NCBI GenBank assembly: GCA_029237775.1
Contig: JAQZBR010000004.1
Coordinates: 558,001 to 622,000, forward strand
Reading direction: 5' to 3'
DNA from: Bacteroidota bacterium
Lineage (GTDB): Bacteria; Bacteroidota; Bacteroidia; 2-12-FULL-35-15
Length of the DNA stretch: 64,000 nt
A program made the position numbers and the translations under genes. The notes under the pieces were generated by a model that saw nothing but the letters and a program-made list of their open reading frames with translations, had not been told where the DNA came from and did no database searches. This document shows positions 25,301 through 34,795 of the stretch, piece by piece; position 1 is the stretch's first letter; the number at the start of each line of letters is the position of its first letter.

Positions 25301-28300
25301 TTGGCTTTAATAATACTTCAACCGTAGTCGCGGGAAGCAGTCCTTCATGGAGTTGGAATTTTGGAGATGCAACAAGCAGCACTGCACAAAGCCCTTCTCA
25401 TTCCTACTCAACAGACGGAACTTACAATATTACCTTAACTGTTACCACTGCCGCAGGCTGTTCAAATACAACAACACAACCATTAACGATCAATCAAACT
25501 CCAATAGCAGCCTTTACAGCAAACGCATTGTGTTACGTTGATTCAGTTACATTTACAAATACAAGTTCTATTAGTGCAGGATCAATTACAGGTTACTCCT
25601 GGAATTTCGGAGATGCAACAACAAGTGCACTAACGAGTCCGAATCATTATTATGCTACCGCAGGAACTTACAACGTTACATTAATTGCAACATCCAGCTT
25701 CGGGTGTAAAGACACAACAGTTGTTACATTCGACATGCAGCCATCACCTGTTGCCGAGTTCAATACTACTACTGTCTGTGCGAACGCTGTTGCAACCTTC
25801 ACTAACACTTCAACTGTGGTTGCGGGATCTTCGCCTTCGTGGAACTGGGATTTCGGTGACAGTAACACCAGCGCATTGCAAAATCCGTCCAACGTATATG
25901 CGATCGGAAACACATACAATGTAAACCTTACGGTAACGACTGCCGCAGGCTGTACAAGCACAATCACAAAACCTGTCACTATAGATCCTACTCCGGTGGC
26001 AGCGTTCTCTGCTAACTCGATGTGTTATGCGGATTCGGTTACATTCACTAATTCAAGCAGTATAAACTCGGGTACAATTTCAGGATATGCATGGAATTTC
26101 GGTGATGCGACAACAAGCACGCTTCAAAGCCCTGATCATTATTATGCGTCTGCAGGCGTTTATACGATCACTTTAATAGCAAGCACTTCCCTTGGTTGCA
26201 GTGATACTATCACAAGTTCTATTGATATGCAGCCAAAACCGAATGCTGATTTTACTTCAACCGGAAATTGCGCAAATTCTACAATTGTATTCACCAACAC
26301 TACAGTCGCGGTAAGCGGAACAAATCCATCATGGAACTGGAACTTTGGCGACAGCAATACAAGCACACAGCAAAACCCTGTTAATACCTACAGCGCTGGC
26401 GGCACATATAATGTAACGATGGTAGCAACTTCACTGGCAGGTTGTAATGATACAATCACAAAAGTGCTAACCCTTGATCCGACTCCTGTAGCGAGCTTCA
26501 CAGCTAATTCAATGTGTTATGTTGATTCTGTAAGATTTACCAATACAAGCTCTATCAGTTCAGGAACAATCACTTCTTCCTCCTGGAATTTCGGTGATGG
26601 AAACTCAAGTACATTAACAAACCCGGCTCATTTTTATGCTACGTCAGGAATTTTTAATGTCACGCTCATCGTTAGCTCATCAACGGGATGTAGTGATACG
26701 ATTATTACTGCAGTGAATGTTCAGCTGGCACCTGTTGTAGATTTTACTTTCCCTGCAGCTTGTGAAAACCTTTCATTCAGCTTTACTAACACATCAACAC
26801 TGAGCTCGGGGACATTCACCTCCTGGAACTGGGATTTCGGTGATGGTAACTCAAGCACAGTTCAAAATCCAAGCTACACATATACTACACCGGGAACATT
26901 TAATGTTACACTTATCGGGACTGCAGCTTCCGGTTGTGCTGATACGATCGTAAAAATGATCATTGTAAATCCAGGGCCTGTTGCTTCGTTCACTTCAACC
27001 AATCCTTGTTCGATCGATTCTATTCAATTCACAAATACGAGCACTATAGGGATTGGAAGCATCACATCACAAAACTGGGCTTTCGGTGATGGGAACACGT
27101 CCACAATTTCTAGTCCAAGTCATCTTTACGGTTCTGTTGGATCTTACACTGTAACACTTGTTGTAACTTCGGACCTTGGTTGTGCAGATACAAGCTCTGC
27201 AAATATCAACGCGTCTTTATTAAGTCCCGGCTTTACGGATAACGGACCTGCTTGTCAGGGTGTAGGCATCAACTTTAATGATACCTCAATGATCGATGTG
27301 AACACTACAATTACCGGCTGGAACTGGAGCTTTGGTGACGGAACTTTCTCAACTGTTCAAAACCCTACACATCCTTACAACGCTGGTGGTTCATATACTG
27401 TTCAGTTAATTGTTACGACCGCATCAGGTTGTCTCGACAGCGCAACTCACATCGTAAACATTCAGGGATTCCCTTCTGCTGATGCAGGAAATGATACCAG
27501 CAAGTGTGCAAACAATCCTTCTATCGGAATTGGCGGAGTTGTTTTAAATGCCGGTGGCGGACAGTGGTTCGGTAACGGCTCATTCAATCCGAATCCATTT
27601 GTGTTAAATCCTATTTACACACCCAGTGCGGCAGCAATTGCAAACGGTTTTGATACTTTATTACTTGTAACTACCAGCAATGCACTTTGTCCGGCAGATA
27701 CTGATCAGGTGATCATTAACTTCTACCCTGGCCCGACAGTAAATGCAGGCAGCGATCTGACAGTTTGTAAGGATACCGTAAATGTGCCTGTTTGTGCAAA
27801 TATTACGATGGCGACAGGCGGAATGTGGCAGACGATGGGATCAGGTACTTTTGTTGATGATTCGGCAGCATGTACTCAGTATATTCCCAGCACAGCAGAC
27901 ACAGCAGCAGGTTCAGTAGTTTTAGTGGTGACATCAACAGGCAACATGGATTGTTTCGCAATAAGCGATACTGTCACCATTTTCTTTACACCAACGCCTG
28001 TGGTAATGATTACGTCAAACGACAGCACATGTGCCGGCAATCCATATTTCCTCGGAGTGATCACAACAACCGGATCCGGATATTGGGCAACAAGCGGAAG
28101 TGGTTCATTCACGCCAAATGATACAACACTTAATGGAATATATTATCCGAGCGCAGCAGATGATGCAGCAGGAAATGTGATCATATATTTCAATTCTGCA
28201 AACAATGGCGGATGCCGCGTTCAAAGTGACACGCTTGATCTTACACTTATTCCTTCGCCAATAAATGCATTCACAAGCGTTGTTGCTTGTCCTACTTTAC

Positions 28301-29265
28301 CAACAGTATTTACAGATGCTTCCACATCAACGGTTGCGATAAATAACTGGAGCTGGACATTTGGTGACGGAGGAACAAGCAGCTCACAAAACCCTTCCCA
28401 CGTTTATGGTGCAGGCGGAGCATACAATGTTTCGTTGATCACCACTTCGGTGAATGGTTGCGTTGACACACTTACGCAGCTTGTAAATATTTACTACAAG
28501 CCAAATGCAGGCTTTGACGCAAATGGAATTTGTCTGAATGATGGAACTCAGTTCACAGACACTTCAAGTGTGACAAACTCAACTATCACAAACTGGGCAT
28601 GGAACTTTGGTGATGGAATGACATCAGCCGTGCAAAACCCTTTACATGTATATCCTTCGGGAAACACTTACAATTCTGTATTGATCGTTCAGTCCGGTGA
28701 CGGTTGCCGCGATACAGTGATGCAAACAATCGGAGTATTGCCTAATCCAACCGCAAATTTCACTGCGGATGATTTCTCTGTGGATGTTGATCAGACAGCT
28801 CAGTTCCATGATCAGTCGAGCAGCCTCGTAACTCAATGGCTGTGGGATTTCGGAGATTCACAAGCTGATTCAACATCTACTTCACAGAACCCAAGCCATG
28901 TATATCACACAGGAGGTTTCTATGATGTTTGTTTATACGTTACTGATGTGAACGGGTGTACGGATACCATCTGCAAACCTATCGTAGTATCCTTACCACC
29001 GGTTGTTCCTTCAGGATTCAGTCCTAACGGTGACGGAGAGAATGACATCTTCAGTGTGTATGGTGGCCCTTTCAAAGAGCTTGAATTCAGGATCTATAAT
29101 AACTGGGGTGAGCTGATCTTTACATCGAACAAACAGGAAGATGGTTGGGATGGCCGCAGAAAAGGCGTTGACCAACCGATCGGTGTGTATGTCTATATCA
29201 TTTACGCGGTCACTGAAAATGATGAAGAATACCGGTTATCAGGAGATGTGACATTATTACGATAA
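22360..29265 (+). CDS. Giant PKD-repeat adhesin with T9SS type B signal
   Basis: This 2301-residue secreted protein starts with a signal peptide (cleavage near AFGQ). After a 300-residue N-terminal region it contains about 20 PKD-type domains, each with a W-W/N-FGD core such as SWNWNFGDATSS and TAGTYNVTL. A non-PKD block of three Ig-like segments interrupts the array at roughly residues 1715-1965. The C-terminus is a gliding-motility (type B) signal: PSGFSPNGDGENDIF, LEFRIYNNWGELIF, GVYVYIIYAV. The gene precedes porP/sprF and an OmpA-TPR gene, the usual partners of type B cargo. It is likely a surface-exposed adhesive or gliding filament protein. Confidence 0.92.
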   Translation: MKLLYFRILVFISVLICQQNNAFGQFFCDTNVPVFPINFTGSPSTTYTISNVTRDGLCCTHTNPNRCIEFVITMDANQQGISLNSSGGPALGAGGIQLECDTTTYSFLDTICLSGVGPHHVTLCKPGGNAYDYYITGIPKPSAGPPIAVSDGCTGFVYAQDYIESTLSWTSISPGAVGAYNLYLSCTSGCDTTVVTSQPGYPDSVLYQVTGTPRGGCSNLSVSNSVWVYFVNDKVATITPNNPVVCAGATSAVLTANGTGGRQPYNYLWSTGATTQSISVGVGTYWVRIGDVTTCPPVYDTVIVNSSPNPVANFTSSNACANSGMIFTDASTISAGSITAWSWNFGDATTSTLQNPVHTYAAAGTYTVTYTAISAAGCSNTITRTVTVSPTPVASFTANNMCYIGSVTFNNTSTISSGSITSWNWNFGDATSSTLQNPTHVYAAAGIYNVVLTSTSALGCSGTTTVPMNMQPAPSANFTFGSACAQSALTFTNTSTVVANSSPTYNWNFGDATSSTLQDPSHVYATGGTYNVTLTVTTAAGCSSGIIKTVTVNPKPVASFTVNNMCYSGSATFTNTSTITSGTISSYSWDFGDATTSTLTNPTHAYATAGTYNVTLTATSALGCSTTTTVAVNMQPAPIADFTATTACATAPITFTNNSTVVSGSTPSWSWNFGDATSSTLQNPSHTYATGGTYNVTLTVTTAAGCTNSITKTVTVNPKPVASFTVNNMCYSGSAAFTNTSTIASGTISSYSWDFGDATTSTLQNPTHTFATAGTYNVTLTVTSALGCSTTTIVPVNMQPAPVADFTFTPACSGTPITFTNTSSVVNGSTPSWSWDFGDATSSTTQNPSHSYAAGGTYNVTLTVTTAAGCTNSIIKSLTINPSPVAAFTANSMCYVDSVTFSNTSSVSTGTITSYTWDFGDATTSTLQNPDHYYSTAGTYNVTLIATSNFGCKDTTVVTMNMQPAPLADFTFTSACANVSIGFNNTSTVVAGSSPSWSWNFGDATSSTAQSPSHSYSTDGTYNITLTVTTAAGCSNTTTQPLTINQTPIAAFTANALCYVDSVTFTNTSSISAGSITGYSWNFGDATTSALTSPNHYYATAGTYNVTLIATSSFGCKDTTVVTFDMQPSPVAEFNTTTVCANAVATFTNTSTVVAGSSPSWNWDFGDSNTSALQNPSNVYAIGNTYNVNLTVTTAAGCTSTITKPVTIDPTPVAAFSANSMCYADSVTFTNSSSINSGTISGYAWNFGDATTSTLQSPDHYYASAGVYTITLIASTSLGCSDTITSSIDMQPKPNADFTSTGNCANSTIVFTNTTVAVSGTNPSWNWNFGDSNTSTQQNPVNTYSAGGTYNVTMVATSLAGCNDTITKVLTLDPTPVASFTANSMCYVDSVRFTNTSSISSGTITSSSWNFGDGNSSTLTNPAHFYATSGIFNVTLIVSSSTGCSDTIITAVNVQLAPVVDFTFPAACENLSFSFTNTSTLSSGTFTSWNWDFGDGNSSTVQNPSYTYTTPGTFNVTLIGTAASGCADTIVKMIIVNPGPVASFTSTNPCSIDSIQFTNTSTIGIGSITSQNWAFGDGNTSTISSPSHLYGSVGSYTVTLVVTSDLGCADTSSANINASLLSPGFTDNGPACQGVGINFNDTSMIDVNTTITGWNWSFGDGTFSTVQNPTHPYNAGGSYTVQLIVTTASGCLDSATHIVNIQGFPSADAGNDTSKCANNPSIGIGGVVLNAGGGQWFGNGSFNPNPFVLNPIYTPSAAAIANGFDTLLLVTTSNALCPADTDQVIINFYPGPTVNAGSDLTVCKDTVNVPVCANITMATGGMWQTMGSGTFVDDSAACTQYIPSTADTAAGSVVLVVTSTGNMDCFAISDTVTIFFTPTPVVMITSNDSTCAGNPYFLGVITTTGSGYWATSGSGSFTPNDTTLNGIYYPSAADDAAGNVIIYFNSANNGGCRVQSDTLDLTLIPSPINAFTSVVACPTLPTVFTDASTSTVAINNWSWTFGDGGTSSSQNPSHVYGAGGAYNVSLITTSVNGCVDTLTQLVNIYYKPNAGFDANGICLNDGTQFTDTSSVTNSTITNWAWNFGDGMTSAVQNPLHVYPSGNTYNSVLIVQSGDGCRDTVMQTIGVLPNPTANFTADDFSVDVDQTAQFHDQSSSLVTQWLWDFGDSQADSTSTSQNPSHVYHTGGFYDVCLYVTDVNGCTDTICKPIVVSLPPVVPSGFSPNGDGENDIFSVYGGPFKELEFRIYNNWGELIFTSNKQEDGWDGRRKGVDQPIGVYVYIIYAVTENDEEYRLSGDVTLLR
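23290..27480 (+). repeat. Coding tandem repeat of PKD units with a two-unit higher order
   Basis: PKD units of about 82 residues alternate between two types. One has a CY...DSVTFTNTS start and an MQPAP linker, the other an ACA...TFTNTSTVV start and an NPxPVAAF linker. The repeat period is therefore about 164 residues. Between the copies starting near 24010 and 24502 the spacing is exactly 492 nt, and the protein identity there is very high. Confidence 0.8.
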
Positions 29266-29286
29266 GGCTTTTAAAGAATTAAGAAC

Positions 29287-30303
29287 ATGAAACAATTAAA
29301 ATATATACTCAGACTTTCACCGGTGATGCTCCTGCTTGCAGTAACGTTGCTGGTTGCTCCTTCTGCGAAAGCACAGGATTTTCACTTATCCCAATACGAT
29401 GCTCCGCCATTATTTTTGAATCCTGCAATGACAGGAATGTTTGATGGAAAGTATCGCGTGCATGCTCACTACAGAACACAGTGGGCAGCTGTGGCAACTA
29501 AGCCTTTCACGACAACGGGGATCTCTTTCGATATGCCTGTTAAAAAATTTGGTGCAGGTTTGCAGGTGATGAACTACCGTGCAGGTGCAGGTAATTTTAA
29601 TGTGCTTAGCGTTTTGGCATCGATGGGTTATGATGTGGTCCTTGATAAAAATAAAGATCATCATATTGCTTTAGGAATTCAGGCAGGGTTGGTACACAAA
29701 ACAGTTGATCTAAACAAGCTTACCTTTGGGAATCAATATACGACCGCAGAAAAAGGGACATTTGATACAAATCTTCCAAGCGGAGAAACGTTCTCAAATA
29801 CAAGCATTCTCAACTTCGATGCAAATGCAGGTTTCCTTTATTATTATGCGAAGGAAAATATCAGGGCAAATCCATTTATTGGTTTTTCTGCATTCCACTT
29901 AGCACAACCAAAGGAATCCTTCTACTCAGGTTCAAATAATCTTCCAATTCGTTATTACGTTCACGGTGGTGTAAAGATCAATGTTAGTGAGAAGATCCAG
30001 CTTCTTCCAAAAGGAATTTATATGCGTGAGTTGAACGCAAGCGAATACACTGCAACTTTATTGCTGCACTACTATCTGAAAGATGATACGTATTTGATCT
30101 TCGGGCCGACCTACCGTAGCAAGGATGCAGGCATTATAGAAGCAGGAATTAAAAAAGGACAATATACCTGCCGTATCAGCTACGATGTAAATACATCATC
30201 ACTGAAGGAGGTATCAAATCACCGCGGTGGTTTTGAAATGTCATTCACATACACAGCACGCAGAAACAAACCAAACCCATTAGCTAATTGTCCGAGATTG
30301 TAA
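29287..30303 (+). CDS. PorP/SprF family outer-membrane protein
   Basis: The 338-residue protein has a signal peptide (cleavage after AKAQ) and the family start DFHLSQYDAPPLFLNPAMTG. Alternating beta-strand segments follow, as in a small beta-barrel. Members of this family pair with T9SS type B cargo and help attach it to the outer surface, as SprF does for SprB. It lies 21 nt after the giant adhesin and 2 nt before the OmpA-like gene. The call is firm at family level; the dedicated pairing with the adhesin is inferred from order. Confidence 0.93.
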   Translation: MKQLKYILRLSPVMLLLAVTLLVAPSAKAQDFHLSQYDAPPLFLNPAMTGMFDGKYRVHAHYRTQWAAVATKPFTTTGISFDMPVKKFGAGLQVMNYRAGAGNFNVLSVLASMGYDVVLDKNKDHHIALGIQAGLVHKTVDLNKLTFGNQYTTAEKGTFDTNLPSGETFSNTSILNFDANAGFLYYYAKENIRANPFIGFSAFHLAQPKESFYSGSNNLPIRYYVHGGVKINVSEKIQLLPKGIYMRELNASEYTATLLLHYYLKDDTYLIFGPTYRSKDAGIIEAGIKKGQYTCRISYDVNTSSLKEVSNHRGGFEMSFTYTARRNKPNPLANCPRL

Positions 30304-30305
30304 TC

Positions 30306-32369
30306 ATGATAAAGCGTAGTTTAGTTCTAATATTATTATTCACCTTCACAATTGCCGGTTATTCTCAGAGTAAAAGGGAATGGATGTCGTATGGTGACAT
30401 TGCATTTAAAAACGAAGATTATAAATCAGCGATCAATTTTTATCTAAAGGTGCTTGATCAGTCCACAAACGTGGATCTTGTGTATCCTTACACACCACGT
30501 CCTTACATTCCTGCAAAGAAGATCAGTAAGGACAGTGCTGCGGCAATGGAGAAAGACACGTTAAGGAAAATTTCTGCGGCAAGCCCGATGGAACAATACG
30601 TTACACATCAGCTGGCTGACGCATACCGATTGAATCATGATTATACAAATGCAGAGATATGGTTCAAAAAATCAGTTGAGAACAAACCCCTTGATTATCC
30701 TTACGAACGTTTTTGGTACGGTGATGCATTAATGAAGAACAAAAAATATCCTGCAGCACAAATGGAGTTTGATAAGGTGATGACTGAAGCTGAGAAAAAT
30801 GATTCCACTTATTTCCTGCTTGCGAAGCTAAAGATCGCGGGGTGTTATTTAGCAACGGATACAGCGAACAGCAGAAAAGACCTGATCGTGAAACAAATGG
30901 ATTCTGTTTTCAATGCAGGGACATCAAGTTTTGCTGTTAACTATTATGGAGATGCGAGCACCGTGCAGTTTACTTCAGGCAGACCTTCGAACGCTGTGCT
31001 TGATCCGAAAAAAGATGCTGCAAAAGCGAAATACACTGCAGACATTTATACTCTGAAAAAATCAAATGACAACTGGACCAAATTACAAAAAGTAGAAGGC
31101 CCGGCAAATACTCAGATGAACGAAGGAGCCGGATTTTTGACGCTTGATAAATCATTCTATTATTTTACCAGATGGTCAACCACGAATAAGAATGAATGCG
31201 GAGTCTATCTTTCAAAACTTTATAATGATAAATGGGCACCGGCAGAAAAGCTAAATGACAATGTGAATCTGGAAGGTTATAAATCAATGCAGCCGGCATT
31301 ATCTCCTGACGGAAGCATCTTGTATTTCTCCTCTAACCGACCAGGTGGCTACGGCAAGATGGATATCTGGTACGTAAATATCAGTGAAGAGGGCAAGCCG
31401 ATCGGCAAGCCAGTGAATATGGGCAAGCTTTTCAATACATCAGAAGATGAAGTAACGCCTTTCTTTCATTATTATACTTCAACACTTTATTACAGCTCGA
31501 GTGGACTTGCAGGTTACGGGGGACTTGACATATTTAAATCAACCTATAACAGTGACTCATTATGGAGCGCACCAAAGAATATGGGAGCTCCCGTGAACTC
31601 TTCAAAAGATGATGCATACTTTATTCTGGACCGCAGTCAGCGTCAGGGATTTGTCTCTTCCGACAGAGCAGAATGTACCGACTGTGAAGGAACATGCTAT
31701 AAAGTGTTCTCGGTTGAAAAAGAACCGAATGTCTATGACCTGATGGGAACAGTTTACAACGCAGAGAACAACCAGGTGATCTCGAATTCACTTATAACAT
31801 TTAAAGATATTCGCGGTGATAAAGAAACTTTTTATCTGATCACCGATTCAATGGGTAACTATTCAACTCCGCTAGAAGAAGGTTGGGAGCTTTACATCAA
31901 AGCACAGAAAAATAAATTCTTCGGAGATGCAGGAAATGTTTCCACTATGGGCCTCACAGAATCACAGCACTTCGTAAAAGATTTCTTCCTCTCTCCAATT
32001 CCGCAAGGAGATATCGTAATTCCCGGAATTGAGTACGATTACGACAAAGCTACTTTACGACCTGCATCAATGAAAATATTGGATGATGTGGTTGACTTCC
32101 TTAACCTGAATAATAACTTAAGTGTTGAGATCAGCTCACATACAGATTCACGCGGTGCAGATGCATATAACTTAAGGCTTTCACAGGAACGTGCTAAGTC
32201 GGTAGTTGATTATTTGATCCAAAAAGGAATTAAATCTGACCGACTGATCGCTCAGGGTTACGGAGAAACTAAATTGTTGATTCCAAATGCGCAGACAGAG
32301 GAAGAACATCAGAAAAACAGACGAACAGCATTCAGGCCTATTAAAGAGGGTGTGATACAGGCGAAGTAG
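30306..32369 (+). CDS. OmpA family protein with TPR and PD40 propeller domains (PorE-like)
   Basis: From the ATG at 30306 the product has 687 residues. The order is signal peptide, TPR-like helices (about 20-140), a WD40-like PD40 region (ALSPDGSILYFSSNRPGG near residue 340), a carboxypeptidase-regulatory-like fold (about 485-570) and a C-terminal OmpA domain (EYDYDKATLRP, SSHTDSRGADAYNLRLS). This is the architecture of the T9SS component PorE, which links the outer-membrane machinery to peptidoglycan. Unlike PorE of Porphyromonas there is no lipobox Cys. An upstream TTG at 30288 overlaps the PorP end and is unlikely. Confidence 0.9.
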   Translation: MIKRSLVLILLFTFTIAGYSQSKREWMSYGDIAFKNEDYKSAINFYLKVLDQSTNVDLVYPYTPRPYIPAKKISKDSAAAMEKDTLRKISAASPMEQYVTHQLADAYRLNHDYTNAEIWFKKSVENKPLDYPYERFWYGDALMKNKKYPAAQMEFDKVMTEAEKNDSTYFLLAKLKIAGCYLATDTANSRKDLIVKQMDSVFNAGTSSFAVNYYGDASTVQFTSGRPSNAVLDPKKDAAKAKYTADIYTLKKSNDNWTKLQKVEGPANTQMNEGAGFLTLDKSFYYFTRWSTTNKNECGVYLSKLYNDKWAPAEKLNDNVNLEGYKSMQPALSPDGSILYFSSNRPGGYGKMDIWYVNISEEGKPIGKPVNMGKLFNTSEDEVTPFFHYYTSTLYYSSSGLAGYGGLDIFKSTYNSDSLWSAPKNMGAPVNSSKDDAYFILDRSQRQGFVSSDRAECTDCEGTCYKVFSVEKEPNVYDLMGTVYNAENNQVISNSLITFKDIRGDKETFYLITDSMGNYSTPLEEGWELYIKAQKNKFFGDAGNVSTMGLTESQHFVKDFFLSPIPQGDIVIPGIEYDYDKATLRPASMKILDDVVDFLNLNNNLSVEISSHTDSRGADAYNLRLSQERAKSVVDYLIQKGIKSDRLIAQGYGETKLLIPNAQTEEEHQKNRRTAFRPIKEGVIQAK

Positions 32370-32449
32370 CTTGGAGGTTTAGGAGTTGGTAAGCAAGGAG
32401 CATGACCACCTCGCAAAATGATTTAAAACAAAATTACATACAGAGTTAG

Positions 32450-32479
32450 AAAGGCGATTCTTTTGAATCGCCTTTTTTT
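32450..32479 (+). terminator. Rho-independent terminator after the adhesin cassette
   Basis: An 11-bp stem (AAAGGCGATTC, 32450-32460, with GAATCGCCTTT, 32465-32475) and a TTTT loop end in a run of T residues. Confidence 0.93.
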
Positions 32480-32494
32480 GTTCCTTAAAATAAA

Positions 32495-32526
32495 TTTGGT
32501 TTATATCATAAACTAATTTACATTTG
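32495..32526 (+). promoter_or_regulatory. Promoter of the TonB-type receptor operon with internal palindrome
   Basis: TTTG (32495-32498) and TACATTTG (32519-32526) are 20 nt apart, an exact match to the phylum consensus. The spacer contains the palindrome GTTTAT-ATC-ATAAAC (32499-32513), a plausible operator for the winged-helix protein encoded at 36082. Confidence 0.75.
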
Positions 32527-32552
32527 TTGCATAATTAATGAAATGAATCTTT

Positions 32553-34715
32553 ATGAATAGAATTTTACAACTGTTAATTGTTTGTCTAATAGGTACAACA
32601 AGCCTTTCAGCGCAAACTAAAATTTCCGGGAGAATAACCGACCAGAAAAAACAACCGATCCCGGGAGTAAATATTCTGGTAAAAGACAGTTATGATGGAG
32701 CCAGCACAGATGCAAACGGGAACTACTCTTTTACTGCAAGTGATACAGGAGAAGTTACTTTAGTTGCGACCATGATCGGATTTGACGCTGTCGAAAAGAA
32801 GATTCGACTAAACGGAACTGATGTGACATACAATCCAGTTTTAAAGGAAGCGTTAAACGAATTGAAGGTCGTTACGATCTCCGCGGGAACGATTGAAGCA
32901 AGCGATGAAAAGAAAGCGACAGTTTTAAAACCCCTTGATATTGTAACAACTGCCAGCGCACAGGGTGATATTGTGGGAGCGATCAAAACACTTCCTGGAG
33001 CACAACAGGTCGGTGAATCAGAAGGCCTGTTTGTCCGTGGAGGTACAGGCTCAGAAACCAAAACAGTAATTGACGGGATGGTAGTCAATAATCCGTTCTA
33101 TACCGGAGCGCCAGACATTGCTACGAGAGGAAGATTTTCGCCCTTCCTTTTTAAAGGAACAATTTTCAGTACAGGAGGCTATTCCGCACAGTACGGGCAA
33201 GGAATTTCTTCTGTACTAGCATTAGAAACCTCGGACCTTGCTGACAGAACTTCTTCCACGGTTGCGATATCCTCAGTCGGAGTGGGAGCAGGACATAATC
33301 ATCTATGGAAGGACAAAGGAATGAGTGCAGGCTTCGATGTCAACTACACCAACCTCCTTCCCTATTTTCAGCTGGTGAAGCAGACACCTGAATATACGCG
33401 TGCTCCGCAGTTCGCAGGAGGATCGTTGAACTTCAGAAAGAAAACTTCGCAAAGCGGGATCATCAAATTCTATGGGTATTATAACATTGGTGATATGGGT
33501 TTAAAAACACTCAGCATCGATAGCATCAATGGTTTTAAGAATTTGTTCGACCTGAATAATAACAATGTGTATACGAACCTAACGTATAAAGAAAGGCTCG
33601 GAGAAAAATACATCCTGAACATCGGTGCTTCATACAGCACGAACATCGATAAAATTAAAACATGGACAGATACTATCCAGTCGCAAAGTGATCTCACGCA
33701 AGGACGCGTTGTGCTTAGCCGTGGTATCGGAAGATTATCAATCATAAGAGTCGGAGCGGAATACCAATACTCATATGATGGTTTTAGCATAAAGGGCGGA
33801 AATGCTTTTTATCATTACGAACGAAAGCTCAATGTGTATGATAACTACACTGCAGGTTTTACAGAAGCGGATATTTATCTGACGACAAAGCTTGTCTGGA
33901 GAGCCGGTGTAAGAGCCGAAAACTCAACACTGATAAAGAAGATGGTTGTTTCACCGCGTACATCCATCGCATATAAGCTTGGTGAATTCAGCCAGGTGTC
34001 GCTGGCGTACGGGCAATTCTATCAAAAGCCCGACCGCGATTATCTTTTCTACCCGCAGGTTCCGGGTTACAATAAAGCAACACACTACATACTTAACATG
34101 CAGCGTGTAGATGATTTCCATACGCTTCGCGCTGAGATCTATTATAAAAAATATGATAATCTGACAAGCACGCTGGTTGACACATCCAACAGCGGCAAAG
34201 GTTATGCACAGGGGCTTGATCTTTTCTGGAGAGATAAAAAAACATTCAAAGGAGTTGACTACTGGATTTCTTACACATATTTAGATACGAAGCGGCAGTG
34301 GCTGAATTACCCGAAAGAAGTTACACCGCCATTCGCTGCAAGTCATACTGCAACGCTTGTGTTTAAGAAATTCTTTAACAAGCTGAATTTAAGCACCGGA
34401 GCGACTTATAGCTATGCAACGGGAAGACCGTATTACAATCCTAATAATCCGAATTTTTTATCTGACCGCACCATCGACTTTCATACCGTTGGCGTGAATG
34501 CTGCGTATTTACGCCAGATCGGAAGATGCTTTGCGGTACTTGCGGTATCCGTAGGAAATGTAATAGGTAATGAGCAGGTTTACAGCTACCGCTATTCTTA
34601 TGATGGTATGCGGAGAAGTGCGGTTGGCCCGCCTGCAAAACGTTTTTTCTTTATTGGCTTGTTCTTGTCGTTTGGACAGGATAGATCGAAGGAAGTGATT
34701 GATAATAATAACTAG
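32553..34715 (+). CDS. TonB-dependent receptor-like outer-membrane protein
   Basis: The 720-residue product has a signal peptide and an N-terminal carboxypeptidase-D regulatory-like domain (ISGRITDQKKQPIPGVNILV). A plug domain follows (VGAIKTLPGAQQVGESEGLF, then VRGGTGSETKTVIDG). The rest is beta-barrel, finishing with the strand FFFIGLFLSFG and a 12-residue tail. It is short for a TonB receptor, and no adjacent SusD-like partner exists, so it is not a classical glycan-uptake pair. It heads an operon-like run of five genes. The substrate is unknown. Confidence 0.86.
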   Translation: MNRILQLLIVCLIGTTSLSAQTKISGRITDQKKQPIPGVNILVKDSYDGASTDANGNYSFTASDTGEVTLVATMIGFDAVEKKIRLNGTDVTYNPVLKEALNELKVVTISAGTIEASDEKKATVLKPLDIVTTASAQGDIVGAIKTLPGAQQVGESEGLFVRGGTGSETKTVIDGMVVNNPFYTGAPDIATRGRFSPFLFKGTIFSTGGYSAQYGQGISSVLALETSDLADRTSSTVAISSVGVGAGHNHLWKDKGMSAGFDVNYTNLLPYFQLVKQTPEYTRAPQFAGGSLNFRKKTSQSGIIKFYGYYNIGDMGLKTLSIDSINGFKNLFDLNNNNVYTNLTYKERLGEKYILNIGASYSTNIDKIKTWTDTIQSQSDLTQGRVVLSRGIGRLSIIRVGAEYQYSYDGFSIKGGNAFYHYERKLNVYDNYTAGFTEADIYLTTKLVWRAGVRAENSTLIKKMVVSPRTSIAYKLGEFSQVSLAYGQFYQKPDRDYLFYPQVPGYNKATHYILNMQRVDDFHTLRAEIYYKKYDNLTSTLVDTSNSGKGYAQGLDLFWRDKKTFKGVDYWISYTYLDTKRQWLNYPKEVTPPFAASHTATLVFKKFFNKLNLSTGATYSYATGRPYYNPNNPNFLSDRTIDFHTVGVNAAYLRQIGRCFAVLAVSVGNVIGNEQVYSYRYSYDGMRRSAVGPPAKRFFFIGLFLSFGQDRSKEVIDNNN

Positions 34716-34795
34716 TAGTACAGATAACGAATCAAAAAGAATTTACGAATCTGCGTGTGCTAAAACAAACGAATAACAACTATAAAAAACCCAAA

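Noticed and set aside
23290-27480. Tandem repeats considered as a CRISPR array
   Set aside because: The repeats are coding, about 246 or 492 nt long, and lack short identical repeats with unique spacers.
23565-28112. Several antisense open frames of 60-117 codons within the giant PKD gene
   Set aside because: They repeat at the period of the PKD units and reflect the codon pattern of the sense strand; none has a promoter or family similarity.
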